Assembly: GCA_036514535.1 (NCBI GenBank)
Contig: DATBWZ010000141.1
Span: 1-37,402, forward strand
Direction of reading: 5' to 3'
DNA length: 37,402 bases
From: DATBWZ01 sp036514535
Lineage (GTDB): Bacteria; JAMCPX01; DATBWZ01
A model generated the notes under the pieces. The model saw nothing but the letters and a program-made list of their open reading frames with translations. It was not told the DNA's origin and made no database searches. Positions 16,594 to 24,641 of this stretch are shown one piece after another (positions within the stretch are counted from its first letter, which is position 1; every line of letters starts with the position of its first letter). Position numbers and translations under genes: made by a program.

Positions 16594-16758
16594 TTTCTTT
16601 TCTTATACTATATTTGAAGAAAATTCTCCAGAGGATTAATTTTGCCTTCCATTTTAAAAAAGTTGATTGCATTTTTAAATCAGCAGAATGCCCGTCCTGC
16701 AATCCACGGATATTATATTTGACTTTATTTGGCAAATAATTTACACTACTTATCCAAG

Positions 16759-16983
16759 ATGGAAATTTTTAACCATCCGGGCAAGGCGCTCCTGATAATA
16801 GGAGGGGCGCTATTGATTACGGGTGCTTCATTCACGTTTTTATCTAATATCCCGTTTATAGGAAAGCTTCCGGGCGATATCCTTATTGAGAGGGAAAACT
16901 TCAAACTTTATTTCCCCTTAACCACATCCATTGCAGTGAGCCTTCTCCTGAGCATAATATTTTTCATTGTGGGAAGAAAATAA
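16759..16983 (+). CDS. DUF2905 family small membrane protein
   Basis: 74 residues with two transmembrane helices (about residues 8-28 and 51-71) joined by a loop containing GKLPGDILIERENFKLYFP, the hallmark of DUF2905. Function of the family is unknown. I use ATG 16759; a TTG at 16729 would add ten residues but neither has a Shine-Dalgarno. A promoter-like pair, TTGACT (16719-16724) with 17 bases to TACACT (16742-16747), would put the transcript start about five bases before this ATG, suggesting a near-leaderless message. Its TAA overlaps the kinase ATG (TAATG), so the two are coupled. Confidence 0.85.
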   Translation: MEIFNHPGKALLIIGGALLITGASFTFLSNIPFIGKLPGDILIERENFKLYFPLTTSIAVSLLLSIIFFIVGRK

Positions 16984-19430
16984 TGTTTAACAATAATTTT
17001 CTGAACAGTATAATTTATTATTTAAAATTTCTTTATGATACTGCCCTGAAATATTTGCAGAAAATAGATTGGACAAACATAATGGCATCTTTGATTTCCG
17101 AGAAAAAACTCTTTGTTATACTTATCTTATTATTTATCCTTGTCCTCTGGCTTCTGGTAAGATATTTCAGAACAACATCTATACGGGTTGATGCAGATGA
17201 AAGCCCTAAAAACCTTGCAAAATCAGCAAAAGCGTTGTGCGGTAAAGGCGAGAATCTCCTTGCCGCGAATTTATATCAGAAAGCCGGCATGCTCAAGGAA
17301 GCGGCAGAATGTTATCTTAAAGCGAATGCTCCGCTCAGAGCAGCGGAGATCTATCTCGCCGATAATGACCTGGTTAATGCAGCAAAGAATTTTGAAAAAG
17401 CAAGGCAGTATGAGAAGGCCGCCAATCTCTATCTGAAAGCCAGTATGCCGAAGAATGCCGCTGAAAATATTGAAAAAACCGGTAATCTGAAGTCAGCAGC
17501 TGAATTTTATGAGCGGGCGGGAGATTTTGAAAGGGCAGGAGAATTCTATCACCGCTCAGGGCTTCTTAAAAAGGCATCGGACATGTTCAGAAATTCAGGC
17601 CAATGGGAAAAGGCTGGAGCGATGATTGAACTAATAATAAATAACGCTCCCGCATCTTCTTTATCTTCAATTCCGGATGCTGAAACCAAAAATCTTTCCC
17701 TGAGCGGAGCAGAATATTACAAAAAGGCCGGTAAACTCGCAAATGCCGCAGATCTGCAGCTAAAAGCAGGAATGCTGGCGGATGCCGCAGCGTTATACAG
17801 TTCAGCAGGCAGATTCAGGGAAGCCGCAGAACTTTATGTAAAAACAGAGAATTATACAAGCGCCACCCAGGCATTTGAAAAGGCTGGAATGCTTAAAGAG
17901 GCTGTTCTACTCAAGGCAAAATATCATACCCAGAAAGGCGAAGATATGGAAGCAGCAAGGCTTTACGAAAATTCGGGGGAATTTAAGACAGCCGCCGAAA
18001 TCTACGAAAAGATGAATAATTTCAGGAAATCCGCCGAATTGCATTTCAAATCAGGAGACAACGAAAAGGCTGCTCTGTTTTTTGAAAAGGCAAACGATTT
18101 ATCTTTATCCGCTGAATCCTATGAAAAAGCAGGTAATTTTGTCAAAGCCGCGGAGATGTATTCAAAGGCTGGAAATCCCAAAAAGGAGATTGAGTGCTTT
18201 GAAAAAGCAAATAAACTGTTGCCTCTTGCAAAAAAACTCAAGGAGCAGGGTTCTACTGAAAGAGCAATAGGAATACTCCAGAAAATTCCGGCTTCTTCCC
18301 AGGATTATTATCATGCATCGCTTGCACTAGCCGAGATATTCAAGGATAAGGGGGAGGTCTCCCTCGCCATCGGAAAGTATAACGACGCCCTGTCCGGTAA
18401 AAAGGTGTCGGAAGAGAATCTCGCATATTTTTATGACTTTGGAACCTTGCTGGAAAAAACCGGCAAACAGAAGGAAGCTCATCAAACATATGAGGATATA
18501 TTAAAGGTCCAATATCACTATAAAGACGCAGCCCAGCGCATCCGGAATATTCAAGACAAGATGACAGCGGAACCTGCTCCTAATGCTGAAATGGAGACCC
18601 TGTATGCAGAAACAAAATATACTGTTAAGGAAAAACCTGCCTCTAAAAAGAAATATGAGATAGTGGGAGAAATCGGCAGGGGCGCAATGGGTGTTGTTTA
18701 TAAAGCAAAAGATACAATCCTGCAGCGAACAGTTGCCCTGAAGGTAATGCCAAAAATCTTAGTGGACAATCCCGCAATCACGCAGAATTTTTTGAAAGAA
18801 GCGAGGGCCGCTGCGCAACTGAATCATCCAAACATTGTCATAATATACGAAGCGGGAGAAGAGGAAGGAGATCTCTTTATCGCAATGGAATTCATAGATG
18901 GTTCAAATTTAAAACAGATGCTTATCAAAAAGAAGCCCATTGCTCTTCAAGGAGTTTTGTTTATCTCTGCGCAAATATGCAAGGGCATTGCATATGCTCA
19001 TGAAAACAAGATAGTTCACAGGGATATTAAACCAACAAACATAATGTGGACTCCTAAAAAGGTCGTAAAGATCCTGGACTTCGGTCTGGCAAAGGTTGTT
19101 CAGGAAATGGCAAGCACAGTAACAATTGTCGGAGGAACTCCGTATTATATGTCTCCTGAACAAACGCTCGGAGAGAAGATTGACCACAGGAGCGACATAT
19201 ACTCGCTCGGTGTTACTATGTTTGAAATTGCTACAGGAATACTTCCTTTTTCAAAGGGCGATGTTGGTTACCATCATATACACACACCTCCTCCGGATCC
19301 CAGACAGCTAAACCACGAGATATCTGAGCAGTTAAGTAAAATTATATTAAAATGCCTGGCAAAAGATCCCTCGGACAGGTACAAAAGCGCATATGATGTA
19401 TTTGAAGAACTGAAATTAATCAAAATCTAA
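16983..19430 (+). CDS. Membrane-anchored Ser/Thr protein kinase with N-terminal helical-repeat solenoid
   Basis: 815 aa. Order: one transmembrane helix (about 44-63, LFVILILLFILVLWLLVRYF), about 22 tandem 13-residue units (residues 94-427), further TPR-like helices to about 520, a short linker, then a Hanks-type kinase domain (about 558-815). Kinase motifs are intact: glycine loop GEIGRGAMGVVYKA, ATP Lys in VALKVM, catalytic HRDIKPTN, DFGLAK, and activation segment ending GTPYYMSPEQ. The usual PknB order is kinase first and sensor after; here the repeats come first and everything after the helix is probably cytoplasmic. The last base of the DUF2905 stop is its first base. The TAA overlaps the TAG of the convergent cyclase. 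Its FHA-containing neighbour is a plausible phosphothreonine partner (inference). Confidence 0.93.
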   Translation: MFNNNFLNSIIYYLKFLYDTALKYLQKIDWTNIMASLISEKKLFVILILLFILVLWLLVRYFRTTSIRVDADESPKNLAKSAKALCGKGENLLAANLYQKAGMLKEAAECYLKANAPLRAAEIYLADNDLVNAAKNFEKARQYEKAANLYLKASMPKNAAENIEKTGNLKSAAEFYERAGDFERAGEFYHRSGLLKKASDMFRNSGQWEKAGAMIELIINNAPASSLSSIPDAETKNLSLSGAEYYKKAGKLANAADLQLKAGMLADAAALYSSAGRFREAAELYVKTENYTSATQAFEKAGMLKEAVLLKAKYHTQKGEDMEAARLYENSGEFKTAAEIYEKMNNFRKSAELHFKSGDNEKAALFFEKANDLSLSAESYEKAGNFVKAAEMYSKAGNPKKEIECFEKANKLLPLAKKLKEQGSTERAIGILQKIPASSQDYYHASLALAEIFKDKGEVSLAIGKYNDALSGKKVSEENLAYFYDFGTLLEKTGKQKEAHQTYEDILKVQYHYKDAAQRIRNIQDKMTAEPAPNAEMETLYAETKYTVKEKPASKKKYEIVGEIGRGAMGVVYKAKDTILQRTVALKVMPKILVDNPAITQNFLKEARAAAQLNHPNIVIIYEAGEEEGDLFIAMEFIDGSNLKQMLIKKKPIALQGVLFISAQICKGIAYAHENKIVHRDIKPTNIMWTPKKVVKILDFGLAKVVQEMASTVTIVGGTPYYMSPEQTLGEKIDHRSDIYSLGVTMFEIATGILPFSKGDVGYHHIHTPPPDPRQLNHEISEQLSKIILKCLAKDPSDRYKSAYDVFEELKLIKI
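17262..18263 (+). repeat. Coding repeat: about 22 degenerate 39-bp (13-aa) units inside the kinase
   Basis: Units of the form A-A-E-x-Y-x-K-A-G-x-x-x-E/K recur every 13 residues, e.g. AANLYQKAGMLKE, AAECYLKANAPLR, AAEFYERAGDFER, AAEMYSKAGNPKK. Nine or ten units run without a break from residue 94, then five, then eight, with short irregular spacers near residues 215-245 and 310-316. DNA identity between units is low, so this is an old protein repeat and not a recent tandem array. Each unit is about one helix plus turn, shorter than the 17 residues per helix of canonical TPR. Confidence 0.85.
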
Positions 19431-20935
19431 TCAAAAAGGATTGAAAAAATTCTAAGACTCTGGCTCTTTCCCTTCAACCAGATGTTTCCTTCTTCGGCCG
19501 TTTTAAAAGATCCTCTAATCTTTTCATATGTTCCTTCGCCTATCAGGATCTGTTCTGGTTTAGCAATCCCTTCAAGACGGGCGGCAACATTAACCACATC
19601 GCCTATTACAGTGTACTCCATCCGGGCTTCGGATCCAACATTGCCTGCAATCACCCTTCCTGAATTTATGCCTATCTTCACATTGAATCTTTTTTCCTGA
19701 GAGATTTTCTTATTGAGTTCACGGACAGACTTTATTATCTCCACTGCACAATCTGAAGCGCTGAGAGCATCGTCCTGTATTGGAAAAGGCATGCCGAAAA
19801 CAGCCATTACTCCGTCCCCCAGGAATTTGTTCACCGAACCGCGATATTTGAATATCGTTGAGGTGCAGATATTGAAATATTCATTCAAAATGTCCGTTAA
19901 TTCACCAGCAGCCAACTTTTCACTCAGACAGGTAAAATCTTTAATATCCACGAACATTACCGTTCCGCTTTCCTCTTTTACTCCAGGGCGAATCGCCCTC
20001 ATATGTGAAGAGTGTGTCATAATCTCTTTAGCAATATCAGGCGAGAGGAACCTCTCAAGGTTGTTTCTGATAACTGTATCATTTTTGATTTTTTCATTGA
20101 GGTCATTCTGTTTGATTGCAATTGCAATCATGTTCGCCACCGCGGAAACCAATTCGGAATCGTTCTCGGTAAAACTGCCTTTTTTAGAATCTGCATCCAT
20201 ATAGACTGCGCCATATAATTTTGACTTTTCCCATAATGGAGAGCAGATTACCTCCCGTAAACCATCCATTGAGGAACTAATAATAGTTACCATTTTCTCC
20301 ATAGCATCCGTAACTATTCTATAGATAATATCCGGCAGTTCCCCGGCGTTGGCATTGAACGAGTGTTTTGAAGCAACGGCATGCAATGAATCTTGTTCAT
20401 CAAGGGTCAGTATTACTCCCCTTTCTGCATCCGTGGCCTGAAGCAACATTGTGAGGGCATTATCGTAAACACCCGTTAAATCGCCGGCGGAGAGAAGGGA
20501 TTTCGCCAGCTGGTGTAATATGTAGAAATGCATGCTGACTTTGTTCCTGGTAAGCCTGTCCGGGTGGTGAACAAATAACCGTTCCTGGAGGATCTCAACA
20601 GGCGCCCGAAAGTGCATTGGGCCACTGGAGCCACGCAATGGCGCAATACCCCTGTGAAATTCGCAGCAGTATTCTCCAATATCAATTATATCCCCCTCTT
20701 CTAATTTAACTCCCCCAACAATTTGGGAACCGTTTACAAATGTTCCGTTTGTGCTCTCAAGATCCCTTATAAAATAATCATCCCCGTCTTTAAATACTAC
20801 ACAATGCTCCCTGGAAACTGATTGATCCGGGATAAGAAGATCGCTATCAGGAAGTCTTCCGATCCGGAAGTGAAGATTGTCTATCGGAATATTATTTATA
20901 ACATCTGAATCTTTTTTAAGGGTTAAGTATGCCAT
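19427..20935 (-). CDS. FHA-GAF-class III adenylate cyclase
   Basis: 502-aa soluble signalling protein. FHA domain at about 5-95, with phosphothreonine-contact residues in GRLPDSD (R27), SVSREH (S41-H44) and STNGTFVNG (N63). GAF-like domain at about 135-275. Class III cyclase at about 323-500. Metal aspartates are D330 (FVDIKDF) and D374 (FLGDG). K370 and D446 (VIGDVVNVAARLE) are the Lys/Asp pair that selects ATP, and N449/R453 are the transition-state residues, so an active adenylate cyclase is predicted. It starts seven bases after the pentapeptide gene's stop with no Shine-Dalgarno, suggesting coupled translation. Its TAG overlaps the kinase TAA tail to tail. Inference: FHA docking on a phosphorylated partner tunes cAMP output. 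Confidence 0.94.
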   Translation of the reverse strand: MAYLTLKKDSDVINNIPIDNLHFRIGRLPDSDLLIPDQSVSREHCVVFKDGDDYFIRDLESTNGTFVNGSQIVGGVKLEEGDIIDIGEYCCEFHRGIAPLRGSSGPMHFRAPVEILQERLFVHHPDRLTRNKVSMHFYILHQLAKSLLSAGDLTGVYDNALTMLLQATDAERGVILTLDEQDSLHAVASKHSFNANAGELPDIIYRIVTDAMEKMVTIISSSMDGLREVICSPLWEKSKLYGAVYMDADSKKGSFTENDSELVSAVANMIAIAIKQNDLNEKIKNDTVIRNNLERFLSPDIAKEIMTHSSHMRAIRPGVKEESGTVMFVDIKDFTCLSEKLAAGELTDILNEYFNICTSTIFKYRGSVNKFLGDGVMAVFGMPFPIQDDALSASDCAVEIIKSVRELNKKISQEKRFNVKIGINSGRVIAGNVGSEARMEYTVIGDVVNVAARLEGIAKPEQILIGEGTYEKIRGSFKTAEEGNIWLKGKSQSLRIFSILFD

Positions 20936-20942
20936 AACAACG

Positions 20943-22430
20943 TTATATGAACAGAATTAAAAAATAAAAAGAAAGCACCAATGAAGAAAGCAAAATTGAA
21001 GAAAGAGCGATTCCACTGCCTGTGACAATCGGGTTTTTTACAATCATGAAAAGGGTTGCAATGGAGAACGCAAACGCCAGGAGAGAGGATAAAATCCCAA
21101 TACCCAGACTTGTTATGGAAATAATATAACCCGGCTGATAATAATTTAATATTACAAAAAGAGCGAGAAAATTAAATGGCCCGCCTATCATTGCACATAA
21201 AAAAGAGATGAATGCCAAGGAAGACTTATGATGCGATTTTATAGAAAGAATCTGATAGTTGTTGCATTCAGGGCATGGCTTGTTGGCGCTGTCGGATTTT
21301 AATTCATTTTCGCTGCCGCAGAACGGACAGAGGAATGTTTTCTTTAAACTTATAATCTTAGTATTTGATATATTAACGCCGTGCAGGTCAACTCCCTCAA
21401 GTCTTGAATTTTCTATTAGTGAATCATCCAGTTTCGCGCCATTCAGATCGCATTCCCTGAGATTGCATTTTCTTAACACTGCGTTTCGGAGATCGCTGTT
21501 GGCAAAATTTACACTCGAAAGATTTGTTAGATCAAAACTTGCTCCTCTGATAGACGCAGATTTGAGATTTGAACCGGAAAAATCGGCACAGGCCGCCTTA
21601 ACTGCGTTAAGATTAGCATCTTCAAGAATAGATTTGCTGAGCTTTGCATAGGAGAGGTTGGCTCCCTCCAGCACAGATTTCTTAAGATTTGCCTTTTCCA
21701 AAACAGCGCCGGCAAAGTTTGTATTTTTTAAAGTTGCTGATTCAAGATCTGCACCGGAAAGGTGAGAAAGAGAAAAATCTATACCGCTTAGATTCAGCCC
21801 GCTAAGATTTACCTTAGGCATAAAGGTTTCATAAAAGGAGGCGTTATCAAGATTTACCTCCCTGAAAATTGCCCCCCTCAGATGTGAATGAGAAAAATCC
21901 GCACCAGCCAGATCTGCCCCGGAAAAATCAGCATCCTCCATATTACTGTTAGAGAGATTTACACCAATCATATTTGATTTTGAAAACCTGCATTGCTTTA
22001 ACGAGGCATTTATAAATGAAGCGCCAGAAAGGTCAGATTTGCTGAAATTTCCGCCATCAATCACTGCATCATTAAATACAGATCCTTTTGCAACGGCTCC
22101 TTCAGCAGAAATCTCTTTTAAATTGCTCTTTCTCATATCTGCATTCAGTAAGATTGCCTCAGAGAGATTAGCACCTGGAAGATTAGCACCGCTGAAATTT
22201 GTCCCTTTTAGTTTTGCTTTTTTCAGATTTACAAAGGAAAGATCCGCCGTTTCAAAATCTGCGCCGTCAAGATTTGATTCAGAGAGATTGGCATTTTTCA
22301 ATATTGATCCGCGCATTGACCTGTGGGAAAGGTTAAGATGGCTCAGATCCACACCACTAAGATCAAGATTATCAAGATTACCCCCGCCCTTAATTCTTTC
22401 TACTACATCCGCGCGGTCAATCCTTTGCAT
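20943..22430 (-). CDS. Long pentapeptide-repeat protein with zinc ribbon and C-terminal membrane domain
   Basis: 495 aa in three parts. Residues about 17-350 are almost pure A(D/N)LxX pentapeptides, roughly 65 repeats, predicting a right-handed quadrilateral beta-helix of about 16 turns. Residues about 364-388 hold CPFC-x14-CPEC, a zinc-ribbon pattern. Residues about 400-495 contain three or four hydrophobic helices similar in style to DUF4190 membrane tails. The start ATG (22430) lacks a Shine-Dalgarno but lies just below a near-consensus promoter, and the product opens with the usual pre-repeat helix (RADVVERIKGGG). It probably shares a transcript with the cyclase. Function unknown; DNA-mimic or scaffold roles of known pentapeptide proteins do not explain the membrane tail. 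Confidence 0.9.
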   Translation of the reverse strand: MQRIDRADVVERIKGGGNLDNLDLSGVDLSHLNLSHRSMRGSILKNANLSESNLDGADFETADLSFVNLKKAKLKGTNFSGANLPGANLSEAILLNADMRKSNLKEISAEGAVAKGSVFNDAVIDGGNFSKSDLSGASFINASLKQCRFSKSNMIGVNLSNSNMEDADFSGADLAGADFSHSHLRGAIFREVNLDNASFYETFMPKVNLSGLNLSGIDFSLSHLSGADLESATLKNTNFAGAVLEKANLKKSVLEGANLSYAKLSKSILEDANLNAVKAACADFSGSNLKSASIRGASFDLTNLSSVNFANSDLRNAVLRKCNLRECDLNGAKLDDSLIENSRLEGVDLHGVNISNTKIISLKKTFLCPFCGSENELKSDSANKPCPECNNYQILSIKSHHKSSLAFISFLCAMIGGPFNFLALFVILNYYQPGYIISITSLGIGILSSLLAFAFSIATLFMIVKNPIVTGSGIALSSILLSSLVLSFYFLILFI

Positions 22431-22437
22431 ATAGATT

Positions 22438-22466
22438 ATTATCTATAACGCGTAGGGAATTGTCAA
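22438..22466 (-). promoter_or_regulatory. Near-consensus promoter giving a probably leaderless transcript
   Basis: On the minus strand: TTGACA (complement of 22461-22466), 17-base spacer, GATAAT (complement of 22438-22443). Only seven bases (22431-22437) lie between the -10 box and the ATG at 22430, so the expected +1 is the base before or the A of the start codon. No Shine-Dalgarno is present. Confidence 0.75.
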
Positions 22467-22517
22467 GAAGAGGCGGGACACGCCGCTATCTACGTCCAAA
22501 TTACGGGTTTGCAATTA

Positions 22518-23594
22518 TTATCTCTTAATGAACGGGACCTTTGATATCAACCCGGGTTTCATCCTTCCCCTTATTTCTACCTGAACGCTGTTGCCTAAAA
22601 CATTATCCTCCAGAGCAATCAACGCAAGTCCTATTCCCTTTTGAAGTATGGGAGAAAATGTTCCGCTTGTTAAAATTCCGGTGATTTCTCCTTTTGAAAA
22701 AATTTTATACCCCTGCCTCGGAATGCCATCATCCATCAGAATTCCTGTGCGAATCCTGCTTAATCCATTCTGTTTTTGCTTGAGCAAAACATCCCTTCCT
22801 AAAAATTTCCCTTTTTGAAAGCTAACAAACCTTTCCAGCCCCGCTTCAATAGGGGTAATTTCATCGGTAAGCTCATGGCCGTAAAGCGGATAGCCCATCT
22901 CAAGGCGGAGGGTATCCCTTGCGCCGAGCCCGCACGGCTTTAGATTGAACTCCCTGCCAGCATCCATGATTCTATTCCACAGTTTCTCTGCTAATATAGC
23001 AGGGAGAAAAATTTCAAAACCGTCCTCCCCTGTGTAGCCTGTCCGTGCTACAATTATCTCTTTGCCCTCAAAATCTGTTTTTGTAAATGAGAATACCTTC
23101 AGCCGCGCCGGAGTTCCGGAAAATATTTTTGATAATATCAAGGAAGAATTTTTCCCCTGAAGCGCAATAATTGCAGTAGATGCGCTTATATCCATTAGAT
23201 CTACGCTGGCAGGCTTATGCTTGTTCATCCAGTTAAAATCCTTTTCAATATTTGACGCATTAACGCAGATTAGTAATTCCTTATCAGAGATTTTGTAAAC
23301 AATAATGTCATCAACTGCCCCGCCATTTTCGTTCATCAGTACACTGTACTGTGCCTTGAATGGCTGGATTTTTCCAAGATCATTGGAAATAATACCCTGA
23401 AGAAATCCAATGGCCGTTTCCCCTTTCACCGTAAACATTCCCATGTGGCTCACATCAAATAATCCGGCACAGTTTCTGACAGCCATATGTTCATCCACAA
23501 TGCCTGTGTATTGTACCGGCATCCACCAGCCAGCGAACTCAACCATTTTTGCGCCAAGCGATTCGTGGATTTGACTGAGGGGTGTTTTTTTCAT
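22518..23594 (-). CDS. gcvT: Glycine cleavage system T protein (aminomethyltransferase)
   Basis: Transfers the aminomethyl carbon of glycine from lipoyl-GcvH to tetrahydrofolate, giving 5,10-methylene-THF and ammonia; cytosolic. 358 aa, standard. Family segments: EFAGWWMPVQYTGIVDEHMAVR, GLFDVSHMGMF (folate-site Asp region), GYTGEDGFEIFLP, GLGARDTLRLEMGYPLYGHE and KGKFLGRD. Its ATG overlaps the stop of a six-codon ORF that has its own ribosome site. It follows folD by 25 bases, so methylene-THF made here is at once a FolD substrate. No gcvH or gcvP is in the window. Confidence 0.96.
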   Translation of the reverse strand: MKKTPLSQIHESLGAKMVEFAGWWMPVQYTGIVDEHMAVRNCAGLFDVSHMGMFTVKGETAIGFLQGIISNDLGKIQPFKAQYSVLMNENGGAVDDIIVYKISDKELLICVNASNIEKDFNWMNKHKPASVDLMDISASTAIIALQGKNSSLILSKIFSGTPARLKVFSFTKTDFEGKEIIVARTGYTGEDGFEIFLPAILAEKLWNRIMDAGREFNLKPCGLGARDTLRLEMGYPLYGHELTDEITPIEAGLERFVSFQKGKFLGRDVLLKQKQNGLSRIRTGILMDDGIPRQGYKIFSKGEITGILTSGTFSPILQKGIGLALIALEDNVLGNSVQVEIRGRMKPGLISKVPFIKR

Positions 23595-23611
23595 AAGAAC
23601 AATTTTTTCAT
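23591..23611 (-). CDS. Possible six-codon leader ORF (MKKLFL) before gcvT
   Basis: AAAAGG (complement of 23616-23621, overlapping the folD TAA) lies four bases before ATG 23611. The frame reads MKKLFL and stops at TGA 23591-23593, whose bases overlap the gcvT ATG (ATGA). gcvT has no other ribosome site close by. This may be a coupling device or chance. Confidence 0.4.
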   Translation of the reverse strand: MKKLFL

Positions 23612-23619
23612 GATACCTT

Positions 23620-24477
23620 TTAAGACATCAGCCCCTGCTGCAGCCTTGCGGCGCGCACAGTGTTTGACAGAAGCATAGCAATGGTCATAGGCCCAACACC
23701 GCCTGGAACCGGCGTGATGTAGCCTGCGCGTTTTTCAGCCGTCTCAAATTCAACATCGCCAACAAGTTTGCCGTCCGCCAGCCTGTTTATCCCCACATCA
23801 ATAACAACCGCTCCCTCTTTTATCCATGCCCCCTTGACAGCGCCTGCCCTGCCGGCGGCAACAATAAGGATATCCGCATTGGAGACCTTCTCCGGCAGAT
23901 TCTGCGTCTTTGTGTGGCATATCGTGATGGTGGCGTCTTTCTTCATGAGCATAATTGCAACAGGTTTCCCGACAATATTGCTTCTGCCGACGATAACAGC
24001 ATCTTTTCCCCCGATCTTTATATTATAGTGCGAAAGGATCCTCATAATTCCCAGTGGGGTGCAGGGTTCAAACCTCGGCGCTCCTTTAAACAGCAGACCC
24101 AGGCTTTCCGGATGAAATCCATCCACATCCTTTACTGGATCAATAAGTCGTATTAATTTTTCCTCGCTGAGATGCTGGGGCAGCGGAAGCTGGATAAGTA
24201 TCCCATGGACAGCGGGATACCGGTTGAGTTCATTTATAAGATCAACGACTTTCTCTTCGGACACATCTTTTTCAAGGGTGTAAACATTTGAAACAATCCC
24301 TGCCTCTTCAGCAGCCTTTTTCTTGTTCCTTACATAAATCTCAGATGCAGGGTTATTGCCAATAAGCAAAACTGTGAGACCGGGCTTTATTCCCTTATCC
24401 TTTAATTCCAGCGTTTCCTCTTTCAGTTTGTCGCGGATCTGTTTTGCGAGGGATTTTCCATCAAGTATAACAGCCAT
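23620..24477 (-). CDS. folD: Bifunctional methylene-THF dehydrogenase / methenyl-THF cyclohydrolase
   Basis: Interconverts 5,10-methylene-THF and 10-formyl-THF using NAD(P). 285 aa from the chosen start. Family marks: YVRNKKKAAEEAGI (catalytic Lys region), GILIQLPLP, DPVKDVDGFHPESLG, CTPLGIMRIL, IVGRSNIVGKPVAIMLM (dinucleotide site) and GYITPVPGGVGPMTIAMLL. The longest frame begins at 24543, but 24477 gives MAVILDGKSLAKQIRD as in the family and has GGGAG six bases upstream. Leads the folD-gcvT operon with its own promoter. Confidence 0.97.
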   Translation of the reverse strand: MAVILDGKSLAKQIRDKLKEETLELKDKGIKPGLTVLLIGNNPASEIYVRNKKKAAEEAGIVSNVYTLEKDVSEEKVVDLINELNRYPAVHGILIQLPLPQHLSEEKLIRLIDPVKDVDGFHPESLGLLFKGAPRFEPCTPLGIMRILSHYNIKIGGKDAVIVGRSNIVGKPVAIMLMKKDATITICHTKTQNLPEKVSNADILIVAAGRAGAVKGAWIKEGAVVIDVGINRLADGKLVGDVEFETAEKRAGYITPVPGGVGPMTIAMLLSNTVRAARLQQGLMS

Positions 24478-24501
24478 TTGAATCTCCCAAATATTTATTA
24501 C

Positions 24502-24530
24502 ATAATAAAACATAGTCTCTCGCGTGTAAA
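24502..24530 (-). promoter_or_regulatory. Promoter of folD-gcvT
   Basis: On the minus strand: TTTACA (complement of 24525-24530), 17-base spacer, TATTAT (complement of 24502-24507), each one mismatch from consensus. Predicted start near 24495, about 18 bases before ATG 24477, leaving room for the GGGAG ribosome site. Confidence 0.7.
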
Positions 24531-24610
24531 GAAATAAAAGCATTTTGACAGCATATTAAAATTATCAATTTGCAAGCAGCGCTGTTTCCGGTATTGCAAT
24601 AATAATTTTC

Positions 24611-24619
24611 TGATATAAT
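24611..24619 (+). promoter_or_regulatory. Extended -10 promoter of the metallophosphoesterase gene
   Basis: TGATATAAT (24611-24619) is a perfect extended -10 (TGnTATAAT). A TTGCAA lies only 14 bases upstream, so the extended element probably carries recognition. GAGG (24633-24636) precedes ATG 24642 by five bases. Confidence 0.6.
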
Positions 24620-24641
24620 GATATAAAACAATGAGGCCATT

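Noticed and set aside
17262..18263. Regular 39-base spacing that could be taken for a CRISPR or tandem DNA array
   Set aside because: DNA identity between units is low, the frame is open throughout, and the period is a 13-residue protein repeat.
19713..20204. 163-codon open frame on the plus strand
   Set aside because: Antisense to the adenylate cyclase catalytic domain, with no recognisable product.
21400..22380. Fifteen-base periodicity resembling a DNA minisatellite
   Set aside because: It is the coding trace of pentapeptide repeats, with divergent codons and conserved residues.
22470..22500. GGCG/CGCC hairpin after gcvT as a terminator
   Set aside because: Four base pairs with only a mixed TCTTCTT tail; too weak to list.
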